A stretch of 64,000 nt of DNA from Nitrosomonadales bacterium (GTDB lineage: Bacteria; Pseudomonadota; Gammaproteobacteria; Burkholderiales; Gallionellaceae), in contig JACRED010000032.1 of assembly GCA_016218415.1 (NCBI GenBank), positions 57,502-121,501 of the forward strand. The letters are read 5' to 3'. Each line of letters begins with the position of its first letter. The stretch's first letter is position 1. The position numbers and the translations under genes are program-made. Shown piece by piece: positions 19,201 through 27,762 of this stretch. The notes beneath the pieces were generated by a model. It did no database searches. It was not told the origin of the DNA and saw only the letters and a list, made by a program, of their open reading frames with translations.

Positions 19201-20029
19201 CCGTCGCCAGTCCCGCCAGGCTCGCAAACTGGGCGCGGCCCTTGCCCTTGGAACCGAATGAATACGCGAGCTTGCCATTGAAATCGTATTTGTTGATGGC
19301 GAATGAATCGCGATCCGCCACATAGATGCCGTCCCGCGCGATGCTCAGCGCCACCGGTTTGCCGCCCGCAGGAAGATGCCTCAGGTAGGCCCCGTTCGGG
19401 CTGTACACCTTGATCAGGCCATCGTCCTTGTCCAGCACATAAATCTGCCCCAGCGCATCGATCTCGATATCGACCGGTTCATCCAGTTTGTAGGGCAATT
19501 CCTTTTCCTTGGCGGCAATGTTTTCAACGGCGCTGTCTATCTCCAGCGCAGTCAAATAGACGCCGTTGGTCCCGTACAACTGCACCCGTTTGTTGCCCGT
19601 ATCCGCCACATAGACGATGCCGTCCCGAACCGCGACGCCTGTCGGCGAACTGAGGGAATTGCCGCCCTTGTCCCCGAAACTTCCCTTGTAATTTCCCTGC
19701 GGGGTAAACATCGCGACACGGTCCGTGTCGCTGTCCACCACGTAGATCACATCCTTGTAGGTGGCGACCGCCTCCGGCTGCTCAAGCACCGGGTTCCCTT
19801 TGCTGTCGTTCGCCTGCAGCAGGACAAGTTGCCTCCCGTCCTTGTCCACAACGTTGACGGCGCCGCTCTTTTTCGCGAAATAAAATCTCCCCTCGCTCCA
19901 GCCCAGCAGTTTTTTCATCTCGCCCATGGCAAGTTCCTGGACCAGCTCGACCCTTGAAAATCCGGTCGTATCCGCGCAGACAGAAGCAGACGTGATCAAA
20001 GACAGAATCGCAGCCGTAACAATACGCAT
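16286..20029 (-). CDS. Large secreted NHL / FN3 / transglutaminase-like / TPR protein
   Basis: About 1247 residues from ATG 20029 (signal peptide MRIVTAAILSLITSASVCA; an in-frame GTG lies three codons earlier). Residues about 30-580 are NHL-type beta-propeller repeats (units such as PTGVAVRDGIVYVADTGNKR). About 585-775 are two fibronectin III-like domains. A transglutaminase-like region near 975-1060 contains ERRSGDCVDLV, PDHLLMM and D/H residues that could complete a Cys-His-Asp triad. C-terminal TPR units occupy about 1105-1240. It follows the CHASE2 cyclase by 70 bases. The combination suggests an exported scaffold or peptidase-like protein; no function is established. Confidence 0.88.
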   Translation of the reverse strand: MRIVTAAILSLITSASVCADTTGFSRVELVQELAMGEMKKLLGWSEGRFYFAKKSGAVNVVDKDGRQLVLLQANDSKGNPVLEQPEAVATYKDVIYVVDSDTDRVAMFTPQGNYKGSFGDKGGNSLSSPTGVAVRDGIVYVADTGNKRVQLYGTNGVYLTALEIDSAVENIAAKEKELPYKLDEPVDIEIDALGQIYVLDKDDGLIKVYSPNGAYLRHLPAGGKPVALSIARDGIYVADRDSFAINKYDFNGKLAYSFGSKGKGRAQFASLAGLATDQDRQVFVGDSEKGMADVFRVEAGAPFEPAVKTPSRVSVRWEQLVPASLGKIVWDGKGAIYGIDESDKKNVKLVKIVNGAVAGEIRLNDLAPSSIAFDKSGGMWALDKKKERVVKLDGAGAVQMSFGASGSDNGEFDDPEDIAISSAGTIFVADSGNGRVQAFSSDGVFLKEIRNDSAGKLDEPTAIALNAQDTIYVLDKGRAIVAIYSAKGEPMGVLGKQAGEGALKKPVSLMVTRDEVFVLDSNQVKVYTHKGQYVRSFAANGNGAGELGEPQSITATGDETFAISERGNKRLQTFTTLHTPTAPAQLAATGAVHAIELRWAASELPYVKQYQIYRSQGDNSAFVQVATSKTNQYTDQGLEPDRKYYYRVVGETQYGFVGPRSDSVSGVPKKYSPPKLAGVQVEPSPMQLKLSWKPIETEYFKAYLIYQKAGEVLTKVGETTLPEFVRDSLAPNTQYSLHVATLSTDGTESEKFEVIAATLPSNTEPLEIEVVKLHDVFSNTYKLYEEEGIGRIRLINNTDKLIENIKVSFMLNNFMDYPTEGKIDRLLPGQSEEITLKSVFNNNILNITEDSSIQAEIKAGYFLDGVRDLYSKNATITVYDKHRMTWDEHDRVASFVTPKDTPIINFARAVATQFSETKDESQLAALLFNAMGVMGLTYIQNPTNPYQVSLTKTATEKIDTVDYVQYPRETLERRSGDCVDLVTFYSTALEGMGIRTLMLEVPDHLLMMFSTGIKADEDGYTMNDMFVIHDGLLWIPVETTVVGRPFTKAWELGAENYYKWKGKGLNILDIHKSWDIYKPATLPSSTFKTPDIAGADVEKKFPGDFASMLKISSQTKTRRYLQAIQKNPADMESHLQVGIILAKIGDRKEAMKYFDKVISVQPKNAAALNNRGNIHMLDGKYSEAQKAYLAASQSGSTDPYIFVNLAKAYKALNDTKSAKDAFVKAVKLDPAVKEKHKAMALELLNAL

Positions 20030-20099
20030 ATCAAACACCGCCCCTTATATTCAAATTGGTAAAACGCCCATCGGCAACATGTCCGCCCCGGCACCACGA

Positions 20100-22139
20100 C
20101 TACTTGTCCGAGCGGTTGGTCACTCCGTCCCATCCCTCGGGAGGAGGATTATTCTTGTAGTGTTCGCATCGCTCCCAATATATTTTGCTGGGCCGGTCTC
20201 CCGGCTTCTCTTCCAGGATGGCAGCGATGCATCGCTGGGCCTCGTCCCATCTGCGCGCCCGATAGTGTTCCAGCGCCTCGTCGAACTTCGCGGCCCATTT
20301 TTCCAGCGGATCGGATGACGGGCCCAGCAGTTCGAAAATTGTAACAGGTATCTGTTTTCCGACCACCCTGATACGGTCCAGCTCCCGGTAACGGTAAGCA
20401 TCGCGGGTCAACAGATAAGTCTGCTCGCCGATCAGGAAATCCACCCCGTAATATTTTGCCGCGCTCTCCAGCCGCGCAGACTGATTGACCGTGTCGCCGA
20501 TCAAAGTGTATTCCATTTTCTTGCCGAACGAACCCACGTTACCCGCCACCACCTCTCCCGATTGCGCGCCGCCGCGGATCGAGAACGGCACCACCCCCTC
20601 GGTGGCCCATTTGGCGTTCAGCCGCGCCATCTCCTTCTCCATTTCAAGGACGCATGCAATGGCAAGCTTCGCGTGATCGGGCTGCGCGAAAGGTGCGCCC
20701 CAGTAGAACATGATGCCGTCGCCGATGAACTTGTCTACCGTCCCGTCAAAACGGTCGATCACCTGCACCATCGCGCCGAGGTACTCGTTCAACCGGGTCA
20801 CGACCTCCTGCGGGGAGCGGCTCTCGCTGAAGCTGGTGAATCCCCGGATGTCCGTGAACAGCACCGTCACCTCTTTGTTGTCGCCGCCTATCCGCACCAC
20901 CTCATGTTCCTTTTCCAGCCGGTCGACCAGCTTGGGCGACAGGTAACTGGAAAACATCGAGCGCATCTCCCTGGCGCTGCGGTCCAGCACCAGGTAACGG
21001 AAGCTGCCGCCTATCAGCAGCGCGACCATCACGGCCAGCGGCGGGTAGATCATGCTGACCCAATGACCCTGAACGAACACCCAATAGGACAGCCACACAT
21101 AGGCGCAGGAAAGCAGAAATGCCGCCGGGATCGCGACATACAAACGCAAACGCATGGTCAGATAGAAGGTCACCAATCCCGACACGACGATCAGAGCCAT
21201 GTCGAACAGCGACTCCAATCCGGTGCGGCGGATGAAGCGGTTGCTGATGATGTTGTCGGCCACGGTCGCGTGCAACTCAACCCCCGGCGCGTTCTTGTCG
21301 AACGGAGTCACGCGCATATCATAGACACCCAGTGCGGTGGCGCCCATGAAGAGCACTTTGCCCCGCAGCATCTCCGGCGCGACCCTGCCGTTGACGATGT
21401 CGGTAAAGGAATAACGCGGATAGCTGCCGGCCTTGCCGGTGTAGTTGATCCACATCGAGTAATTGCCGTCTACCGGAATGCGCCTGTCGCCCAGGCCGAC
21501 CTCGAACGAACCGGGCACGAATTCCTTTTCGCCCAGCGCCGCCATCGCTCCCCTCAAACCCAGCGAGGGCACCAGCTTGCCGTCCGCCTCGACGAGCAGC
21601 CTGTTGCGGCGGTTCACCCCGTCGTCTTCCGGCACCAGATTGATATGCCCTATCCCTGCGGCAACCTGCTCGATCTCCGGCAGCGTATGTGTGCCGCCCA
21701 CCACCCTGAGCTCGTTGTCAAAATCAAACACGACCGCCAGCTCGACATTGCCCGCCTTTTTGACCGCCGCCGCGAAAGCGCGGTCTACCGCCGCAGTTTC
21801 GCGTTCCGGAAAAAACGCATCGACGAGCAAAACCTTGGCGCCTGCCGCCGACAGCCTCTCGATCAGGCGCACGTATTGCGTCCTGGTCCACGGAAAGCGT
21901 CCCAGCTCGGCGATACTCTTGTCGTCGATCGCCACGATGGCGATGTCCGGGCTGGGCGGAATGGCGCCGCGCAACTCGCTGAACCTCAAATCGTAAGTCT
22001 TGGCTTCAAACGCCTCGAAAAAGGAATTCTGGCTGTAATAAAGCCAGACGACGACGGATACCGAAACCAGGGCCAGCAATACCGGGGCGACCCTTGATTC
22101 CCCACCCATGAAAATCTTTTTCAGCAATGACGAGACCAT
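20100..22139 (-). CDS. CHASE2-domain adenylate/guanylate cyclase
   Basis: 679 residues. An N-terminal membrane helix (about 18-35) precedes an extracytoplasmic CHASE2 domain (about 40-320), three further membrane helices (about 325-400) and a class III cyclase domain. The cyclase shows VLFTDIRGFTSFSE and KFIGDGIMFYWGAP, providing the two metal-binding aspartates, and DTVNQSARLE. It should turn an external signal into cAMP or cGMP. It is first in the three-gene minus-strand run. Confidence 0.92.
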   Translation of the reverse strand: MVSSLLKKIFMGGESRVAPVLLALVSVSVVVWLYYSQNSFFEAFEAKTYDLRFSELRGAIPPSPDIAIVAIDDKSIAELGRFPWTRTQYVRLIERLSAAGAKVLLVDAFFPERETAAVDRAFAAAVKKAGNVELAVVFDFDNELRVVGGTHTLPEIEQVAAGIGHINLVPEDDGVNRRNRLLVEADGKLVPSLGLRGAMAALGEKEFVPGSFEVGLGDRRIPVDGNYSMWINYTGKAGSYPRYSFTDIVNGRVAPEMLRGKVLFMGATALGVYDMRVTPFDKNAPGVELHATVADNIISNRFIRRTGLESLFDMALIVVSGLVTFYLTMRLRLYVAIPAAFLLSCAYVWLSYWVFVQGHWVSMIYPPLAVMVALLIGGSFRYLVLDRSAREMRSMFSSYLSPKLVDRLEKEHEVVRIGGDNKEVTVLFTDIRGFTSFSESRSPQEVVTRLNEYLGAMVQVIDRFDGTVDKFIGDGIMFYWGAPFAQPDHAKLAIACVLEMEKEMARLNAKWATEGVVPFSIRGGAQSGEVVAGNVGSFGKKMEYTLIGDTVNQSARLESAAKYYGVDFLIGEQTYLLTRDAYRYRELDRIRVVGKQIPVTIFELLGPSSDPLEKWAAKFDEALEHYRARRWDEAQRCIAAILEEKPGDRPSKIYWERCEHYKNNPPPEGWDGVTNRSDK

Positions 22140-22507
22140 ATTGTTTTCATTTTCCCTGACAGAGTCTTGCGGGGCATCTCAACAGACAACCCCAGCCGAC
22201 TTGTGGGCATAATGACAAGAAAGCGGCTCCAAGACAAGCGGCCTCCGCGTGTTTTAACTGCGTACTATGAGGGTGTGTTGCCGAAGGTGGCGGGTACCGA
22301 TCCTGTGGGCGCATTTATCGCCAGCGCGCCGTGGGGCGAGGCTGGCCGGTGACGCGGATGTCGCTGGTAATTAAACGTGCTGTCCCCTGTTGTCTATTCT
22401 GCTGCCAGCAATAAACGTGATCCTGAGGTTTTTATCTCAATTCGTTAAAAAAAAATCGACTCCGGGTTGAATGGTCGGGTTAGGTGCCACATGCTCAAAC
22501 TCACCAA
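22140..22507. other. Non-coding stretch at the edge of a disturbed region
   Basis: An open frame at 22167-22352 (61 codons) matches no family I know and has no ribosome site. An A9 run at about 22447 follows an AATTCG stretch and could serve as a weak terminator for either side. This marks the boundary between the cyclase locus and the TIR/IS110 patch. Nothing else is recognised. Confidence 0.35.
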
Positions 22508-23443
22508 TTAGTCCCAATAAAACCGGAGATTCCGCCATTTCGCCATTTCTGGGGTGACATCAATCGTGTATGTTGTCCAGCCATCTTGCGTTCGAGCCCG
22601 CCATTCGGGTCCGGGGCGTTCGATTGCATCAAATTCAGTTACTACCCGAAAAGTGCGAGGTTTGCGACAACCAGGAGCAAATCGAATTCGAGCGCGCGAC
22701 CAAGTGAAACTAGACGCAAGGTTCCAAAACCATGAACCGTCAGAATCAAACGGCCCACCCCGCCCTTCATATGAGATCGTACGCCTAATTGGCCGACGAA
22801 CCGTGAGCGGCTTGGCAAAGGTCGTAATTATGCGATGCAGTCCAGTAATGCTCTCCACAACGGGCGTACCGCTGTTGACAGTGACGCTCTCGGGCCTTTT
22901 ATTTCCGTAGACCTTTAGCTCCACCATTTCCGTAATGCCTGGCTTTGTAACTTCGATTTGATATGAGTGAGATACGCTGAAGCGGTCTCCGCAGTCACTT
23001 ATCGTTACCGTCGCGAGTTCATTCAAAATGATTAGATCATGCGAGGGCAGTTCGAGATTGAGGGCCGGGGCAAGCTGTTCGAGACCACTGGCATAGCTCT
23101 TCCGAAAATCTGCCCAAAGAATTGAATTCAACAGGCTCGGCATGCGGCACGTTCGATAAAAAACCGGTACTACGTGCGCTCGCTTTCTCGCGAACTGCCG
23201 CATGAGTGCCTCATTCAGTTCCCGCTTCGCAAACTGAGACATAAGAAAGTCGGGACTTATCACGGGTAGAAAGTAGTCAGAACGGCCTATTGCGTCGCCA
23301 ATTGCATCAACGAGGGATTCTCCGGGCTTTAGCTTCCACCGATCAATCCATACATCCAGACCAGATGTCATAAGATCCTGCGCTAGGCGCTCCGCGAACG
23401 GGCCATCCTTGCGCGAGTAGCTAATAAAGAGCTTCTTTGACAT
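22508..23443 (-). CDS. TIR-domain protein with uncharacterised C-terminal domain
   Basis: 311 residues from ATG 23443, where the protein begins at the first TIR strand (KKLFISYSRKDGPFAERLAQ). The TIR domain covers about 1-135 and includes SGLDVWIDRW, SDYFLPVISPDFL and a glutamate in FAKRELNEAL at the place of the catalytic NADase residue. The C-terminal 170 residues are beta-rich and tryptophan-rich, of no family I recognise. Composition is visibly more AT-rich than the flanks. Bacterial TIR proteins often act in phage defence by NAD+ hydrolysis; here that is inference, as no partner gene is adjacent. Confidence 0.8.
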   Translation of the reverse strand: MSKKLFISYSRKDGPFAERLAQDLMTSGLDVWIDRWKLKPGESLVDAIGDAIGRSDYFLPVISPDFLMSQFAKRELNEALMRQFARKRAHVVPVFYRTCRMPSLLNSILWADFRKSYASGLEQLAPALNLELPSHDLIILNELATVTISDCGDRFSVSHSYQIEVTKPGITEMVELKVYGNKRPESVTVNSGTPVVESITGLHRIITTFAKPLTVRRPIRRTISYEGRGGPFDSDGSWFWNLASSFTWSRARIRFAPGCRKPRTFRVVTEFDAIERPGPEWRARTQDGWTTYTIDVTPEMAKWRNLRFYWD

Positions 23444-23480
23444 CACTTTTTGTCCAGAGATCGTGTTATTGACTAGCACC

Positions 23481-24045
23481 TAACGAATGAAAGGGACTTC
23501 CCCGTCCCGAGGTTGCGGCGGAAGCCGCAGACGGCAACAAGTGCCATGATGGAATCTGGTCATTTCATCAAGACCACGAAATGGGAAGTCCATGAACATT
23601 ATCACCGTAGGAATCGATCTCGCCAAGAACGTGTTTGCCGTACACTGGGTAGATGATACTGGCCGGCCCGCCCTGGTCAAGCCGAAAGTTTCGCGCGCCG
23701 ACTTGCTGCCGCTGATTGCTAACCTGCCGCCATGCGTGATCGGCATGGAAGCCTGTTCTGGCGCACACCACTGGGCTCGGCTGTTCAGGGAACACGGGCG
23801 CACCGTCAAATTGATGGCCTCCAAGTTCGTCGCGCCTTACCGCATGACCGGCCGTCGCGGCAAGAACGATGCGGCGGACGCCGCAGCAATCTGCGAGGCC
23901 GTCACCCGTCCGGCCATGTTGTTCGTTCCGATCAAGGAAGAACACCAGCAAATCATCCTGTGTCTGCACCGCACCCGGCAAGGATTCGTCGAAGAACGCA
24001 CCGCGAGCTACAACCGCCTGCGCGGCCTGATCGCCGAGTTTCACA
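23481..24045 (+). mobile_element. Truncated IS110-family insertion sequence (left end plus N-terminal half)
   Basis: The segment holds the 5' non-coding end and the DEDD half of an IS110 recombinase gene, and stops abruptly at about 24045 where an unrelated gene stump begins on the other strand. The 5' non-coding part contains two adjacent perfect hairpins: GGGAC/GTCCC at 23493-23508 and GCGGC/GCCGC at 23515-23528. In the IS110 group a bridge RNA is encoded in this position, so these may be its remnant. The left boundary is approximate. Confidence 0.7.
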
Positions 24046-24050
24046 GGTAA
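23592..24050 (+). pseudogene. IS110 family transposase, truncated
   Basis: 153 codons, about half to two-fifths of the normal IS110 recombinase (about 320-400). It keeps the RuvC-like DEDD domain: VGIDLAKNVFAVHW (first Asp), VIGMEACSGAHHWARL (Glu) and GRRGKNDAADAAAI (the Asp pair). After RLRGLIAEF the frame ends as HR-stop in foreign sequence. The C-terminal Tnp domain with the catalytic serine is missing, so it cannot transpose by itself. Confidence 0.9.
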
Positions 24051-24165
24051 TCGGGGACAAACCACGAATTCCCGCCAAGCCCGATGAATTCTCGCTTGCC
24101 GCCGCCCCAGCCGCGACTCCCAGCGCGCTCAGCAGCAACACCGCACTTCCTGTTTTGCATGTCAT
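24046..24165 (-). pseudogene. Stump of a secreted-protein gene cut by the IS110 junction
   Basis: On the minus strand ATG 24165 is preceded by a strong GGGGAGGAGAGA and opens a clear signal peptide (MTCKTGSAVLLLSALGVAAG, then AAASENSSGLAGIRG). After about 40 codons, at SPIT, the frame runs into the antisense strand of the IS110 gene. The rest of the gene is not found beyond the IS in this window. It is therefore a gene start orphaned by insertion and deletion; the original product cannot be named. Confidence 0.65.
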
Positions 24166-24508
24166 CTCTCCTCCCCAGTCGAGTTGTTGCCCCGCACCCT
24201 ATCCCGCCATTTCCGCCCCGTCAACAGGGCCTCACAGCAAGTCGGGTTGGTTCGCTGAGAGTGCTGTTGCCCGGCCTGCCCCGCCTTGCCCTCGCTTGCC
24301 CGCCGTCCGTGCGCGGCTTTAATCTGTTGGTGGATACCCATTGCAACCGCACCCGGTCATCGGGCTTGCCGCAGTGCCGGGAAGGAATAAATTGAGTCCG
24401 CCCGATAAAGAATTTACAATCCGCCGCATGCCCAGGCGCACCGCTCCCGGAGAACCATGAAATGCATGACCCGGCCAGTTTATTGCTCGATATCTCCGGA
24501 ATGAATAT
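24166..24508. other. Intergenic region between divergent genes
   Basis: No coding sequence is supported. Its left part must have carried the promoter of the orphaned secreted-protein gene and its right part the promoter of the NTF2-like gene. No repeat or convincing hairpin was seen. Confidence 0.35.
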
Positions 24509-25141
24509 ATGAACCTTCTTGAAAAAGCCATGCGCCAGAAAGCGATACGCGCATCGCGGCAAAACGGCCAAGCTGCTGAAACCGAAACTCCGGCCGCGTC
24601 CCTGCCTGCCACCCGCCCGCTGCCCGTTAAGTTGCTGCTTGCCGGCGGGGCAGGCATTACGCTGGCGACCGCAGCAATAGGCATGCTGCTCGCCCCCACT
24701 GACCATGCACCCGCCAACGCATCGCCGACCCAGGCGATGTTCGCCCCGAAAAACATAGACCAATTCGCCACGGCTCCGGACACGCCGGTCAAGGGGGATG
24801 AAGGCCGGCAAAACGTGGCCACTTTTGTGGATGGCTGGGTCCGGGCATGGTCGGCAAAAGACGTGGACAAATACCTGTCCGCCTATGCCCCGGAATTCAA
24901 GCCTGCCCACGGCTTGAGCCGGCCGGCTTGGGAAAAGCAGCGCCGCGAGCGCCTGGCCAAATACAAAAAAATCGAGGTGGCGCTCGCCAATCTGACGATA
25001 GCTGCGGAAAAAGATACCGCGACCGTGGAATTCATCCAGTCTTTCAAGGCGGACGATTTCTCCGAATCCGGCTTGCGCAAGCGGCTGGACCTCAGGCTGC
25101 AAGACTCGCGCTGGGTGATAGTCAGGGAAACCAGCAGTTAG
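24509..25141 (+). CDS. Membrane-anchored NTF2-like (Cds6 C-terminal type) protein
   Basis: 210 residues: a basic cytoplasmic N-terminus, one membrane segment (about 44-62), a low-complexity linker and a C-terminal domain from about 105. That domain, FVDGWVRAWSAKDVDKYLSAY through PAWEKQRRERL and ATVEFIQSF, resembles the NTF2-like domain attached to L,D-transpeptidases and TPR proteins (Cds6 type). There is no transpeptidase domain here. It may bind a ligand or partner at the periplasmic face; function unknown. Confidence 0.75.
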   Translation: MNLLEKAMRQKAIRASRQNGQAAETETPAASLPATRPLPVKLLLAGGAGITLATAAIGMLLAPTDHAPANASPTQAMFAPKNIDQFATAPDTPVKGDEGRQNVATFVDGWVRAWSAKDVDKYLSAYAPEFKPAHGLSRPAWEKQRRERLAKYKKIEVALANLTIAAEKDTATVEFIQSFKADDFSESGLRKRLDLRLQDSRWVIVRETSS

Positions 25142-25258
25142 CCGCAGCAACGGGTAACCGGGATGCGCGCCCCGTTGTATGGACGCGAAAAGAAGAAAAG
25201 GATGGTCCCGGCGCGAAACCGCCGCGACAGCGGCGGCTCGCCAAACCGGTGAGAAGGA

Positions 25259-25858
25259 TTACAGCTCTTTGGCGTGCTTGGCCAGATATTTCGCCACACC
25301 TTCAGGTGAAGCATCCATACCGGCCTTGCCCTTGTTCCAGCCTGCCGGGCAGACTTCACCGTGCTCTTCGGTGAATTGCAGCGCATCCACCATACGCAGC
25401 ATCTCGTCGACATTGCGGCCCAGCGGCAGATCGTTCACCACCTGATGGCGCACCACGCCCTTTTTGTCGATCAGGAACGAACCGCGATAAGCCACGCCTT
25501 CAGCGGCTTCCACGTCATACGCCTTGCAGATTTCGTGCTTGACGTCGGCCACCAGCGTATAGCCGACCTTGCCGATGCCGCCCTTGTCCACCGGGGTGTT
25601 CTTCCATGCCAGATGGGTGAATTGGGAATCGATGGAAACGCCGAATACTTCCACGCCGCGCTTCTTGAATTCGGCCAAGCGATGATCGAAGGCGATCAGC
25701 TCGGAGGGACATACAAAGGTGAAGTCCAGCGGGTAGAAGAACACCACGGCATATTTGCCCTTGGCGGCCTTGGAAAAAGTGATGTCCTTGATGTCATTGT
25801 TGCCCATCACCGCAGTGGCGGTGAAGTCCGGTGCGGCTTTGCCGACGAGTACAGCCAT
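25259..25858 (-). CDS. Typical 2-Cys peroxiredoxin (AhpC/TSA family)
   Basis: 199 residues, cytoplasmic. The peroxidatic cysteine is C50 in DFTFVCPSEL (the usual T of VCPTE is S, a common variant) and the resolving cysteine is C170 in GEVCPAGW. It reduces H2O2 and organic peroxides using thioredoxin or a similar donor. A strong GGAGAG precedes the ATG. No ahpF or oxyR is adjacent. Confidence 0.95.
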   Translation of the reverse strand: MAVLVGKAAPDFTATAVMGNNDIKDITFSKAAKGKYAVVFFYPLDFTFVCPSELIAFDHRLAEFKKRGVEVFGVSIDSQFTHLAWKNTPVDKGGIGKVGYTLVADVKHEICKAYDVEAAEGVAYRGSFLIDKKGVVRHQVVNDLPLGRNVDEMLRMVDALQFTEEHGEVCPAGWNKGKAGMDASPEGVAKYLAKHAKEL

Positions 25859-25946
25859 GATGCTCTCCTTATGTTGATCAAAATTCTGGGGTATGGAATT
25901 TAGCCAGATGAGTTGGGGCTGTCAACCACAATATCTATCGCGCGGT

Positions 25947-27692
25947 TCAGGCCGCTTTCCATTCGAACTGGATGCGGTGCAACTGCGCATACACGCCGCC
26001 TTTGGCCAGCAGTTCGGCATGCGTGCCGGTCTCGACGATCTGGCCTTTTTGCAAAACGACGATGCGGTCGGCTTTTTCGATCGTGGACAGGCGATGCGCG
26101 ATGACCAGCGAGGTGCGGCCCTGCATCAGGGTCTCCAGCGCGGCCTGCACATGGCGTTCGGATTCGCTGTCCAGCGCCGAGGTCGCTTCATCCAGGATCA
26201 ATATCGGCGCGTTCTTGAGTATCGCGCGGGCGATGGCGATACGCTGGCGCTGGCCGCCGGATAGGCGCACACCTTTTTCGCCGACCAGCGTCTGCAAGCC
26301 GTTCGGCATGTCGCGGATGAATTCCATCGCGTGCGCGGCCTGTGCGGCGGCGATGATCTCCGCCTCGGGCACTTCGCGCATCTGCCCGTAGGCGATGTTG
26401 GCGGCGACGGTGTCGTTGAACAGCACCACTTCCTGGCTGACCAGCGCGATGTTGGCGCGCAGGCTGGCCAGCGTCAGGTCGGCCAGATCGTGCCCGTCGA
26501 GCGTGATGCGCCCGCTGCTCGGCAGGTAGAACCTCGGCACCAGATTCGCCAGCGTGCTCTTGCCGCTGCCGGAGGCACCCACCAGCGCGACCGACTGTCC
26601 TGCCGGAATTTCCAGGCAGACATCGTTCAGCGCCAGCCTGTCATCCTGCTGGTAGGACAGGGTGACATGCTCGAATCCCAGGCTGCCCTGGGCGCGTCCT
26701 ATCGTTGTCTTGCCGGTATCGGTCTCGCCGGGCGTGTCGAGCAGTTCGAACACGCTTTCCGACGCGGCCAGCCCGCGCTGCACGAATTCGCTGACGCTGG
26801 TGAGCCGCTTCAGCGGCGCGGTCAGCATCAGCATCGCGGCGATGAAGGACAGGAAGCCGCCCACCGTGGTTTCGTCGGTGCGCGTCTGCTGCATCGCGAT
26901 GTAAATGATGACAGCCAGCGCGATCGCCGCCACCATCTGCACCACGGGCACGTTGATCGCGGCGGCGGCGGCCTGCTTCATCGTGTGGCGGCGCACCCAG
27001 TTGGCCTGCTCGCTGAAGCGACCGCCCTCGTACTGCTGGCCGCCGAACAGCTTGACCACCTTGTGCGCGGTGACGCTTTCCTCGATCACCTGCGTGATGT
27101 CGCCCATCGCGCGCTGCGAATCGCGGCTGGCTGTGCGCAGGCGGCTGTTGATCGTGCGGATGATCACCGCGATCACCGGCACCATTACCAGACTGAGCAG
27201 CGTGAGTTTCCAGTTCAGATAAAACAGCCAGCCCAGCAGGCCGACGATGATGATGGAATCGCGTATCGTGATCGTCACCACGCTGGTGGCGGCGGCGGTG
27301 ACCTGAGTCACGTCGAAGGTCAGTTTGGAAATCAGGTTGCCGGTGGCGTGATCGTCGTAATAGCGCGTGGGCAGCGCCAGCAACTTGCGGAACATCTCGT
27401 CGCGCAGATCCATCACCACCTTGTTGCCCACCCAGTTGATCGCATAGGTGCCGACAAAGGAAGCGATGCCGCGCACCAGAAAGATCACCAGGATGAACAC
27501 CGGTGCCAGGCGCATCACGGTCTCGTCCTTCTGCACGAATGTCCCGTCCAGCATCGGTTTCAGCAGCGCGGGCAGCAGCGGCTCGGTGGCCGCCGTCACC
27601 GCCATGCCGAGTATCGACAACGCGAACACGCGCCAATAGGGTTTGACGTAGCCGAGCAGGCGCAGGTAAAGCTGGGAACTGGTCATTTGCAT
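25947..27692 (-). CDS. msbA: Lipid A export ABC transporter MsbA
   Basis: 581 residues, the standard MsbA half-transporter length. Six membrane helices (about 20-310) precede an ATPase domain with Walker A GASGSGKST, signature LSGGQRQRIAIARAI and Walker B ILILDEATSALD. It flips lipid A-core across the inner membrane. The usual partner lpxK is not adjacent. Confidence 0.93.
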   Translation of the reverse strand: MQMTSSQLYLRLLGYVKPYWRVFALSILGMAVTAATEPLLPALLKPMLDGTFVQKDETVMRLAPVFILVIFLVRGIASFVGTYAINWVGNKVVMDLRDEMFRKLLALPTRYYDDHATGNLISKLTFDVTQVTAAATSVVTITIRDSIIIVGLLGWLFYLNWKLTLLSLVMVPVIAVIIRTINSRLRTASRDSQRAMGDITQVIEESVTAHKVVKLFGGQQYEGGRFSEQANWVRRHTMKQAAAAAINVPVVQMVAAIALAVIIYIAMQQTRTDETTVGGFLSFIAAMLMLTAPLKRLTSVSEFVQRGLAASESVFELLDTPGETDTGKTTIGRAQGSLGFEHVTLSYQQDDRLALNDVCLEIPAGQSVALVGASGSGKSTLANLVPRFYLPSSGRITLDGHDLADLTLASLRANIALVSQEVVLFNDTVAANIAYGQMREVPEAEIIAAAQAAHAMEFIRDMPNGLQTLVGEKGVRLSGGQRQRIAIARAILKNAPILILDEATSALDSESERHVQAALETLMQGRTSLVIAHRLSTIEKADRIVVLQKGQIVETGTHAELLAKGGVYAQLHRIQFEWKAA

Positions 27693-27762
27693 AGGCGCGC
27701 ACTCTAGCAGGAAGAAGCCAGGCTTGCAGCCTGGCTCGGGAGTGCACTGCCCAACTTTGGAT

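Noticed and set aside
20562..22097. A 511-codon plus-strand frame opposite the CHASE2 cyclase
   Set aside because: The opposite strand has clear CHASE2 and cyclase motifs; this frame is a composition artefact.
22167..22352. A 61-codon open frame upstream of the TIR region
   Set aside because: No ribosome site, no homology I recognise, and mixed composition; not supported as a gene.
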